Of a stretch of 11,130 nucleotides of DNA, positions 5,811 through 11,130 are shown in pieces (positions within the stretch are counted from its first letter, which is position 1; each line of letters begins with the position of its first letter). The stretch is taken from assembly GCA_964399345.1 (NCBI GenBank), contig CAYNQE010000012.1, forward strand, positions 1-11,130, written 5' to 3'. The notes beneath the pieces were generated by a model that did not search any database, was not told the origin of the DNA, and worked only from the letters and a program-made list of their open reading frames with translations. The position numbers and the translations under genes are program-made. Origin of the DNA: UBA2100 sp964399345. Its GTDB lineage: Bacteria > Patescibacteriota > Minisyncoccia > Phycocordibacterales > UBA2100.

Positions 5811-6911
5811 AAAACAACATAACTACGTCGTGGAAAGTAACAACGAGCATTAAGATTATTAGAAGTGAAAAGCCAAGTACGTTAGTGTGTTGGCTATTTT
5901 TGAATTTATCTGTTTTCTTGTTATCGCTTCAACTGCGATGAAGAAAAGTCTTCCTCCGTCTAATGCTGGAAGTGGTATTAAGTTTATTACAGCAAGGTTA
6001 ACTGAAATGAATGCGGTAAAGTACAGAAGATAGATAAATCCTACTGATGAGGCGTCTCCCACAAGTTCTGCTATCCCTATTGGCCCTGCAACTGACGACC
6101 AGTCGGCTGCTCCTGTAATAGCCGCCCAAAGAAATGCTCCTAGACCAATTGTTACAGTTTTAAACATTACAGCGGTTGTAGTGAACCCTTTTGAAATTGA
6201 AGCTCCAAGTGAGAGTGGCTGATCTGCAATTAAGGCCATTGCAACTCCAACTGCTGGAACTCCAGGACTCTCACTTATCACACCGTGTGCTGGGATTAAA
6301 GATACACTTTCTATTTCCTCGCCTTCTGAGCTTCGTATATATTCAACTGTTATTTCTTTTCCTGCATTTTCCTGAATGAATTCTGAGGCTAGGCTTGGAA
6401 GTAGTTCTACTGAAGTACCTCCACTTGTAATTGAAACTAGTTCATCTCCTGATTTAAGCCCCACCTGATCCGCCGGAGAGTCTGAGATAATGGCACTTAG
6501 TATTAATCGAGTATCAAACTCTGAGGCATTTGCCTCCTCAACTGCAGTTGGCGCACCTGAAAGAAGTGTGATGCTGAAAAGCAGCCAAGCAAATATTAGG
6601 TTGAAGATAACACCAGATGAGAGTACTGCTGCTTGGACAAGTTTAGATTTTTGAGAAAAAGCACGCTTCTTATCTTCAACTGAGTAATTTTGATCTCTAC
6701 TTTCTCCGAATATTTTTACAAACCCTCCAAAAGGAAGCCAGTTTACCGTGTAGACAGTTTCTCCTATCTTTTTAAGTATAAAAGCGCGCGGCGGGTATCC
6801 AACACCAAACTCTTTTACCTTTATTCCGAAAAATTTAGCAACTATGAAGTGACCAAACTCGTGTACTACTATTAACACTACTAAGACCGCGATAAAAAGA
6901 ACTACTGACAT
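5809..6911 (-). CDS. rseP: RseP-like site-2 zinc metalloprotease, with frameshift near the 3' end
   Basis: Membrane M50 protease that cuts substrates within the bilayer. The HExxH zinc motif is HEFGH (17-21) in the first helix. A cytoplasmic loop has NWLPFGGFVKIFGE, followed by a second membrane helix, a PDZ domain (about 135-215), and the third-ligand motif NLIPLPALDGG (310-320, D318). The uninterrupted frame ends at 5859 with the atypical tail TYLAFHF. The next frame from about 5883 reads NVLGFSLLIILMLVVTF and on to TAA at 5811-5809, the expected last membrane helix. A one-base loss or two-base gain in ACACACTAAC (around 5881-5890) explains this. The restored protein would be about 367 residues. 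It starts 1 nt after frr with no Shine-Dalgarno site, so it is probably coupled to frr. Confidence 0.9.
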
Positions 6912-6912
6912 A

Positions 6913-7461
6913 TTAATTTTGAATTTCTATTTCCTTCTTCTGATAAACTTCCTCTAAACTTGAATTTGCATCGTCCACGATCTTTTGAAGATCATCTTTG
7001 GCTGTAAACTTTTCGTCTTCACTAATTTCTCCATCCTTTTCCTTTGCTTGTATTTCACTCCAGATTTCTTCCCGAAACCCTCTAAGGCTTTGGCGTGAGT
7101 CCTCAAGTCGCTCTTTTGCCATTTTAATTAAAGAGTCTCTTCTGTCTGTTGTTAATTCTGGAAAAGATATACGAAGACCTTTTTCGTCTGTTGAGATTCC
7201 TACTCCTAAGTTGGCATCTGTTATCGCTTTTTCTATTTCTTTAACTTGAGATGCATCCCATGGCGAAATTCTTAAAGTTCGAGCATCTTCAACTCCAACG
7301 TTTGCAACTTGATTTAATGGAACCTTCGAACCATAACTATCCACGTTTATAGTATCTAGAAGTGTAGGTGTTGCGCGACCTGTGCGAAGTCCCTGATACT
7401 CCTTACGTAACCATTCTTCCCCTTCTGATATTTTTTCTTTTATTGTTTTAAAATCGTACAT
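6913..7461 (-). CDS. frr: Ribosome recycling factor
   Basis: 182 residues, the usual family length (about 185). It has the characteristic N-terminal helix with LRTGRATPTLLDTINVDSYGSKVPLNQVANV (24-54), the RISPWD stretch (69-74), ISFPELTTDRRDSLIKMAKE and a long C-terminal helix. RRF, together with EF-G, splits the post-termination ribosome into subunits. It lies 26 nt after the holB-like gene and 1 nt before rseP. The ATG lacks a Shine-Dalgarno site; a TATACT box 7 nt upstream suggests its own leaderless promoter. Confidence 0.97.
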   Translation of the reverse strand: MYDFKTIKEKISEGEEWLRKEYQGLRTGRATPTLLDTINVDSYGSKVPLNQVANVGVEDARTLRISPWDASQVKEIEKAITDANLGVGISTDEKGLRISFPELTTDRRDSLIKMAKERLEDSRQSLRGFREEIWSEIQAKEKDGEISEDEKFTAKDDLQKIVDDANSSLEEVYQKKEIEIQN

Positions 7462-7468
7462 GTAGGCA

Positions 7469-7474
7469 AGTATA
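7469..7474 (-). promoter_or_regulatory. -10-like box (TATACT) 7 nt before frr ATG
   Basis: Minus strand TATACT at 7474-7469, with the ATG after 7 nt. The best -35 candidate is TTACCG at 18 nt, a weak match. It would give a leaderless frr-rseP message in addition to read-through from mreB2. Confidence 0.4.
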
Positions 7475-7487
7475 CATTAAGAAAGTC

Positions 7488-8102
7488 TTATACGGTAAGT
7501 GCAACACTCTCAAGAAGAACTTTTAAAGACGCTCCCTTAGTGTGAATTACTTTCCGTACGTTAATAATATGCTTTAAAGATTTCTTCTTTCCCTCGTTGT
7601 ATAGAGAGATTTCAACTTCACGTAAAAGCTTATCCGCTAATCCCAGGTCTTTTTCTTTTGCGATGCCTTCGATAAGAGAGATCCTATCTTTTAAACTAAG
7701 CGCTAAAAATTCTTTTCCGTATTCTCCTTCGTTTTTAGAAAAGGATTCAATAACCCAAGCACGTGAACGCAGTGTTGGAAGAATGTCGCACACTCCTGAT
7801 ACACAGATAAAGAAGTGCGTGTTTACTGGTGGCTCTTCAAATAGTTTTAGAAGTGCGTTTTGTGCTTCTCCTCCAAAAGAACGTGCTCGGTAAATGAAAA
7901 TTTGTTTCCCGAACGATTTCAATTGCGCTATGCGCATTAAATCTCTACTGTCTTCAATTCCAAGGTGATCAAACTCTCGAATGTGAATTTCTGAATCTTT
8001 TACTTTTAAGTGGTTTTGCAATGAAGAGAATACCTCAGGTGCGTCTTCAATTAAATACGCATGGTGAAGGTTCTCTATATCTATTACGGACAGTTCTTTC
8101 AT
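7488..8102 (-). CDS. holB: DNA polymerase III delta'-like clamp-loader subunit, reduced
   Basis: A 204-residue protein that keeps the signature of the delta'/tau AAA+ core: QNALLKLFEEPPVNTHFFI (81-99) followed by LPTLRSRA (108-115, sensor/SRC region with SRA in place of SRC). The N-terminus has HAYLIED, the place where family members show HAYLF/L plus a P-loop, but no GxxGxGK(S/T) is present. The Walker B DEAD-type residues are replaced (IYRARSFGG). It should therefore not hydrolyse ATP; delta' in E. coli is also ATPase-inactive. It is shorter than typical delta' (about 330), lacking most of the C-terminal collar domain. It starts 2 nt after mreB2. The symbol is by similarity; a divergent AAA+ protein of other use is possible. 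Confidence 0.78.
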   Translation of the reverse strand: MKELSVIDIENLHHAYLIEDAPEVFSSLQNHLKVKDSEIHIREFDHLGIEDSRDLMRIAQLKSFGKQIFIYRARSFGGEAQNALLKLFEEPPVNTHFFICVSGVCDILPTLRSRAWVIESFSKNEGEYGKEFLALSLKDRISLIEGIAKEKDLGLADKLLREVEISLYNEGKKKSLKHIINVRKVIHTKGASLKVLLESVALTV

Positions 8103-8104
8103 AT

Positions 8105-9121
8105 TTATCTCTTTGAAAGTATCGCCTTCTTATACACATCTAGGTGTTGTAGTGCGATTCCCGTTCCTTTAGCAACACTATATAAGGCATCATCGGCCAA
8201 AACCGCCTTTACTCCAGTACGACGGTAGACAAGTTCTGGTAAGTTTCGTAACTGTGATGATCCTCCCGACATTGTAATTCCGTTATCAATTATGTCCGCT
8301 GCAAGTTCAGGTGGTGTCTCTTGAAGTACATCGCGAATTGCTTTAATGATTTCTCTTAACTCTCTTCCGATTGCTTTAACAACTTCATTTGTTGAAAGTT
8401 CAACTGAACGAGGAAGGCCGGTTAAATAGTCACGTCCCTTAACTGTCATTGTAAGTTCTTCTTCCATTGGAATAGCAGATCCCACCTGGACTTTAATGTC
8501 TTCAGCTGTCTTGTCTCCGATTGCTAAGTTAAATGTTTTCTTGATGTGTGCTGTTATTGCCTCGTCAATTCTGTTTCCAGCACATTTAACTGAAGTAGAG
8601 GCGACAATTCCTCCCAAAGAAATTACGGCAACGTCAGATGTTCCTCCTCCAATATCTACAATCATGTTTCCCTGCGCCTCGTGAATTGGAATTCCAGCAC
8701 CGATTGCAGCCAAGATTGGCTCCTTAACAACTTGTGCGGTCTTAGCGCCTGCTTTAACTGCAGCCTCTATCACAGCACGGCGTTCGGCTGAAGTAACACC
8801 CGCTGGAACCGAGATCATCACATCAGGGCGAAAAATACTCCACCAAGGGGTGGATTTTTTCATATAGTATCGAAGCATAGCCTCAGTCACACGATAGTCA
8901 GCAATTACTCCATCTTTCATGGGGCGATATGCAACAATGTCATCAGGAGTTCGTCCGATCATTTCTTTTGCCTCATCTCCAACTGCAAGAATCTTGTTTT
9001 CCTGTTCTGAAACCGCAACAACTGAAGGTTCGCGCAGAACAACACCACGCCCAGGAACGTAAATTAATGTGTACGTTGTTCCAAGATCAATTCCTAATTT
9101 TGGTGTGAATGAAAACTTCAT
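8105..9121 (-). CDS. mreB: MreB-like actin homologue (copy 2)
   Basis: A 338-residue second bacterial actin in this window. Phosphate-1 is LGIDLGTTYTLIYV (9-22) and phosphate-2 is VDIGGGTSDVAVISLGG (155-171). The Glu loop is VKEPILAAIG (132-141), and the adenosine motif is MSGGSSQLRNL (284-294), where copy 1 has AGGGALIRGL. The extra N-terminal helix of copy 1 is missing; instead there is a short MKFSFTPK, and a STPWWSIF loop (90-97) carries aromatic residues that could touch the membrane. It lies far from mreC/mreD and heads the unit with holB-like, frr and rseP. It may co-polymerise with copy 1 or have a separate task; Mbl or MreBH in Bacillus are precedents for multiple MreBs. Confidence 0.93.
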   Translation of the reverse strand: MKFSFTPKLGIDLGTTYTLIYVPGRGVVLREPSVVAVSEQENKILAVGDEAKEMIGRTPDDIVAYRPMKDGVIADYRVTEAMLRYYMKKSTPWWSIFRPDVMISVPAGVTSAERRAVIEAAVKAGAKTAQVVKEPILAAIGAGIPIHEAQGNMIVDIGGGTSDVAVISLGGIVASTSVKCAGNRIDEAITAHIKKTFNLAIGDKTAEDIKVQVGSAIPMEEELTMTVKGRDYLTGLPRSVELSTNEVVKAIGRELREIIKAIRDVLQETPPELAADIIDNGITMSGGSSQLRNLPELVYRRTGVKAVLADDALYSVAKGTGIALQHLDVYKKAILSKR

Positions 9122-9131
9122 AGGTATGGTG

Positions 9132-9159
9132 ATTGTACTCGTTTAGCTGTGTTTTACAA
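9132..9159 (-). promoter_or_regulatory. Promoter of mreB copy 2, leaderless type
   Basis: Minus strand: TTGTAA (9159-9154), a 16-nt spacer, TACAAT (9137-9132), then 10 nt to the ATG at 9121. The ATG has no Shine-Dalgarno site. Confidence 0.45.
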
Positions 9160-9163
9160 ATCT

Positions 9164-9190
9164 ATTGTAATTACTTGCCATGTGTGTCAA
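9164..9190 (-). promoter_or_regulatory. Second possible promoter of mreB copy 2
   Basis: Minus strand: consensus TTGACA (9190-9185) and TACAAT (9169-9164), but with a 15-nt spacer. Transcription from here would give a 5' leader of about 36 nt. It may act in tandem with the nearer box. Confidence 0.35.
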
Positions 9191-9205
9191 ACTGTTGTTT
9201 CGTTA

Positions 9206-9234
9206 TTGAAGCGGTACAGCAACGTAACTTATAT
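9206..9234 (+). promoter_or_regulatory. Promoter/shared element before small gene 1
   Basis: TTGAAG (9206-9211), a 17-nt spacer and TTATAT (9229-9234) fit a sigma70-type promoter with start near 9241. The segment GAAGCGGTACAGCAAC (9208-9223) is matched at 13 of 16 positions before small gene 2 (9617-9632). The distance to the respective ATG is nearly the same (56 and 54 nt). Confidence 0.45.
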
Positions 9235-9263
9235 TTCAATACCGCAAAAGAAGGGACAGATAC

Positions 9264-9521
9264 ATGTCTAATTTTGTTACCAAGCCCGCAGGGGCAAAAC
9301 AGGGACTACCCACAGATTTTTTTAAGGAGGTGGAACTTTCGACAAAAGCAAGAACGAAACTTGCTTCAGTCGTAAGTGTCCTCTCCAAGGCCTACAAGGT
9401 TGTAATCACAGCCTTCGATAGGGCCAAAGGTGAACTAATCATCTTGATCCAATGGGCGGACAAGTCGATAAAAAATCGAACGGTCCGTTTCCACAAAGAT
9501 GACTGGTGGCTGGTCGTCTAA
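9264..9521 (+). CDS. Small protein of unknown function (small gene 1)
   Basis: 85 residues, no recognised family, no signal peptide or membrane segment. A helix-like N-terminal half (FFKEVELSTKARTKLASVVSVLSK) is followed by alternating strands (YKVVITAFDRAKGELIILIQWA, then RTVRFHKDDWWLVV). The gene has a strong Shine-Dalgarno site (GAAGGGA at 9250-9256, 7 nt before ATG), unlike the core genes. It is clearly richer in G+C than its neighbours and uses CCC, AAG, GTC and CTC codons more. An ungapped alignment of its last ~40 residues with small gene 2 conserves D-x-A-x-G-x-L and a Trp near the end, so the two are probably distant paralogues. An AAGGAGGT lies inside the gene at 9324-9331 without a suitable start codon after it. 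The reality of the gene is well supported by promoter, SD and terminator. Confidence 0.75.
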   Translation: MSNFVTKPAGAKQGLPTDFFKEVELSTKARTKLASVVSVLSKAYKVVITAFDRAKGELIILIQWADKSIKNRTVRFHKDDWWLVV

Positions 9522-9532
9522 AGTTTTTGATT

Positions 9533-9571
9533 CCGGTGTGCGCAAAAGCGCGCGCCGGGGTTTTCTTTTAT
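9533..9571 (+). terminator. Rho-independent terminator of small gene 1
   Basis: CCGGTGTGCGC (9533-9543) pairs with GCGCGCGCCGG (9548-9558) over 11 bp with two G-U pairs and an AAAA loop. GGTTTTCTTTTAT follows. It lies 11 nt after the stop codon. Confidence 0.9.
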
Positions 9572-9607
9572 ATTGCGAAAAATTCAATTTTATGGAAAAG
9601 TGTTAGT

Positions 9608-9632
9608 TGGTTTGCTGAATCGGCACAGCACC
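9608..9632 (+). promoter_or_regulatory. Shared upstream element before small gene 2
   Basis: GAATCGGCACAGCACC (9617-9632) resembles the element before small gene 1. It can fold: TTGG and TGCTG (9607-9617) pair with CAGCA and CCAA (9626-9634), with a TT bulge. As a promoter it would have a weak -35 (CTGAAT) and an A-rich -10, so either a leader structure or a promoter is possible. Confidence 0.35.
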
Positions 9633-9670
9633 AAATAAAAAATGTCGAGTAAACAACAGAAGAGGTAAAT

Positions 9671-9922
9671 ATGGGAACTCAACCCGAACAAATCGAGGAT
9701 CCTGATGGGGTTCTGGACAAACCCGCCCAACTAACCACCTCCGGGGAGGCCGCAGTTGCTGCACTTGCATCGGGCTTTTACGGAATCGGTGATGCAGGAT
9801 ACACTTCAGTAATCTTAAGGGATGAAGCGGGCGGCAGACTACAGTGCTTCTTAGAAAGCATTTCCAGTGATCAGAAAGGTCCTTCGCTTGAACTAAACCC
9901 ACAGCAGTGGTGCTACAAATAA
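9671..9922 (+). CDS. Small protein of unknown function (small gene 2)
   Basis: 83 residues, acidic N-terminus (QPEQIEDPDGVLDKP), then an Ala/Gly-rich helix-like part (TTSGEAAVAALASGFYGIGD). A strand-rich C-terminal part follows (YTSVILRDEAGGRLQCFLES, then LELNPQQWCYK) with two Cys residues (positions about 59 and 81). No known domain is recognised. A Shine-Dalgarno site (AGAGGT, 9661-9666, 4 nt spacing) decides the start. G+C is about half, well above the flanking core genes. Length, fold pattern, the D-x-A-x-G-x-L string and the Trp near the end match small gene 1. It has its own terminator, so the two are separate single-gene units rather than an operon. Confidence 0.75.
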   Translation: MGTQPEQIEDPDGVLDKPAQLTTSGEAAVAALASGFYGIGDAGYTSVILRDEAGGRLQCFLESISSDQKGPSLELNPQQWCYK

Positions 9923-9934
9923 GCTCTTCTGATC

Positions 9935-9970
9935 GGGCCCGCAATTGCGCGGGCCCTTTCTATTTGCTTT
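9935..9970 (+). terminator. Rho-independent terminator of small gene 2
   Basis: GGGCCCGC (9935-9942) pairs with GCGGGCCC (9949-9956) over 8 bp with a 6-nt loop, followed by TTTCTATTTGCTTT. It lies 12 nt after the stop codon. Confidence 0.88.
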
Positions 9971-9973
9971 AAT
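9945..9973 (+). promoter_or_regulatory. Possible promoter inside the preceding terminator
   Basis: TTGCGC (9945-9950), 17 nt, TTTAAT (9968-9973), then 6 nt to the ATG at 9980. The -35 would fall in the loop and right arm of the terminator hairpin. Only 23 nt separate the end of the hairpin from the ATG, so a promoter for the next gene must overlap the terminator unless read-through is used. Confidence 0.35.
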
Positions 9974-9979
9974 GCCGGC

Positions 9980-10738
9980 ATGAAATTAAATGCGAAAGGA
10001 CTAAGAATACGAAAGAATATATTGAAAGCAGGGATTGTACTAACAGTCTTTATAATTTTCTTTGGAATTATCAAACAAACTGGTTACGTAATCGATGGAG
10101 TATATATCGTTAAGGGAGGAGAACTACATATTGAAAACGCACTACCAAACAGTGATATTTTTATCGATAGTGAAAAAGTTGGAAGAACTGACGAAGATGG
10201 TACTGCTGTCTACAGCGGTCTTGGATTGGGTGTTAGAGGAGTGGTGGTTGCTACAAACGAAACCTGGCCGTGGATTATGGAGTTTGAAAGTATCTCTGGT
10301 GAAGTATCTACTCTCCTTCCTTTACAGGTAACAAAGAAAACCTCAATGTCTACACTTGAGGCAGACAATGAATTATCTACCGTTGCTAAGAAGGAATTCT
10401 TCACCTATCGCGAACCGTCAAGAATAAATCCTCTTGAACGAGTAGGTAACAAGGTGTGGATTGAGGGAACACGAATACTTGTTAAACAAGGTAAGGAAGT
10501 TCGAACGGTATTTTCATCCGTTGATAATATAAAAAATATAATATGGTTTGGTGATCGTAATGACGCAGTAATTGTATCTGTTGCTGAAATGGTTTTCGCA
10601 CTCGACATAAGAGAAAGTGAGGTTCAAAATTTCTTCCCAGTCTTTGTAGGGGAGTCCCCTCAAGTAGCAAGGGATCAGATACGTTCAAACAACGTATTCA
10701 TCTACGATGCTGGAGAATATTTCCACGTTGATATCTAA
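9980..10738 (+). CDS. Membrane-anchored PEGA-like domain protein
   Basis: 252 residues. A basic N-terminus (RIRKNILK) precedes one membrane helix (about 17-32), with the rest expected outside the cytoplasm. Residues 47-100 fit a PEGA-type beta domain: GELHIENALPNSDIFIDSEKVGRT, then a Gly-rich strand and WPWIMEF. The C-terminal half (150-252) has repeated strand patterns such as NKVWIEGTRILV, IIWFGDRNDAVIV and NNVFIYDAGEYFHVDI, which suggest a partial beta-propeller. The role is unknown; PEGA domains are generally cell-surface modules. There is no Shine-Dalgarno site at the ATG; a TTTAAT box 6 nt upstream suggests leaderless transcription. Its stop overlaps the murA stop tail to tail by 4 nt. 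Confidence 0.8.
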   Translation: MKLNAKGLRIRKNILKAGIVLTVFIIFFGIIKQTGYVIDGVYIVKGGELHIENALPNSDIFIDSEKVGRTDEDGTAVYSGLGLGVRGVVVATNETWPWIMEFESISGEVSTLLPLQVTKKTSMSTLEADNELSTVAKKEFFTYREPSRINPLERVGNKVWIEGTRILVKQGKEVRTVFSSVDNIKNIIWFGDRNDAVIVSVAEMVFALDIRESEVQNFFPVFVGESPQVARDQIRSNNVFIYDAGEYFHVDI

Positions 10739-11130
10739 AGATCACTAAGTATTTCAATATTAGCTCCAATTTTTCTTAAGCGCTGGGCAATTCTTTCATA
10801 ACCTCTTTCTATTGAATACACGTTTCTTAAAACGGAAGTGCCTTTTGCGGATAACATTGCAAGAAGAATAATTACAGCAGGACGCAGGGCAGGAGGACAA
10901 ACAACTTGAGTTCCGGCTAATGGAGTTGCGCCGTTAACAAACACTCTGTGAGGGTCTGCTAATTTAACGTCTGCACCAAGACGATTAAGTTCAGTAAAGT
11001 AAATTGCGCGACCCTCCCATATCCAGTCGTGAATTAAGGTGGTTCCTTTTGCCTGCGTTGCAATTGGCACAAAGAAAGGAAGGTTGTCGATGTTTAATCC
11101 AGGGTACGGCAGTGGATGAATCTTAACGGG
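10735..11130 (-). CDS. murA: UDP-N-acetylglucosamine 1-carboxyvinyltransferase (MurA), C-terminal part
   Basis: An open frame running in from the right window edge, 131 residues ending in TAG at 10737-10735. It matches the end of the EPSP-synthase-fold enzyme MurA. The stretch starts HPLPYPGLNIDNLPFF, then has TELNRLGADV (family: ELNRMGAD), a GATPLAGTQVVCPPALRPA region (family: L.GA.V.A.DLRAS) and VYSIERGYERIAQRLRKIGANIEIL (family: hLDRGYE...L..LGA.I). MurA catalyses the first committed step of peptidoglycan synthesis, adding enolpyruvate to UDP-GlcNAc in the cytoplasm. The active-site Cys loop is outside the window. A MurA-like paralogue is possible. Confidence 0.9.
   Translation of the reverse strand, partial: PVKIHPLPYPGLNIDNLPFFVPIATQAKGTTLIHDWIWEGRAIYFTELNRLGADVKLADPHRVFVNGATPLAGTQVVCPPALRPAVIILLAMLSAKGTSVLRNVYSIERGYERIAQRLRKIGANIEILSDL

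Noticed and set aside
9317..9331. Programmed frameshift at T7 followed by AAGGAGGT in small gene 1
   Set aside because: A -1 shift hits TAA at once and a +1 shift gives only a short tail. The SD-like string lies downstream of the T run rather than upstream, and no start codon follows it at a usable distance.
9603..9944. Minus-strand ORF of 113 codons opposite small gene 2
   Set aside because: It is the shadow of a GC-rich plus-strand gene. It runs through the terminator hairpin, has no SD and a low-complexity basic protein.
1..11130. CRISPR array, tRNA or rRNA genes, insertion sequences
   Set aside because: No regularly spaced repeats, cloverleaf-type signatures, rRNA stretches or transposase-like proteins were seen.

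Overview
The window looks like a piece of a reduced, AT-leaning bacterial chromosome from the Candidate Phyla Radiation (Patescibacteria), most likely a Parcubacteria/Paceibacteria-type lineage. This is inferred from gene content and protein shapes, not from a marker-gene tree. The clues are a compact mre cluster with an unusually short MreD, a second MreB, a 424-residue prolyl-tRNA synthetase without the large editing insertion, a small delta'-like clamp-loader protein without a P-loop, a PEGA-type membrane-anchored protein, and very tight gene packing. Standard-code reading gives full-length proteins; every complete gene stops with TAA or TAG.

Almost all core genes lie on the minus strand. 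Read in transcription order (right to left), they are: the 3' part of murA (10735-11130); mreB paralogue 2, holB-like, frr and rseP (9121 to 5809); proS, mreB, mreC, mreD, a UlaG-like metallo-beta-lactamase-fold protein and a NYN-domain nuclease (5615 to 1089); then the 5' part of mrdA/PBP2 (990 to 7). The theme is cell-wall elongation (MurA, MreB x2, MreC, MreD, PBP2), mixed with translation (ProS, Frr), membrane proteolysis (RseP) and replication (delta'-like).

The plus strand carries the accessory content. At 9264-9922 are two small genes of unknown function, each with a good Shine-Dalgarno site and its own terminator; they share an upstream element and look like distant paralogues. A PEGA-like protein gene (9980-10738) follows and meets murA tail to tail. 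Two non-coding transcription units are also predicted on the plus strand. One is an RNA of about 140 nt at 5673-5810 with a large H-type pseudoknot and a terminator. The other is a unit of about 55 nt at 1029-1119 with a consensus promoter and a hairpin.

Most operon-leading core genes have no Shine-Dalgarno site but have a -10-like hexamer 6-10 nt before the ATG, which suggests widespread leaderless transcription. Two reading frames are broken. rseP has a clear frameshift near its 3' end, whose missing C-terminus can be read in the next frame. mrdA stops at a TGA just after the active-site serine motif. No stretch longer than 300 bases lacks a gene; the gaps at 991-1088, 5616-5808, 9122-9263 and 9522-9670 hold the regulatory and RNA elements listed.
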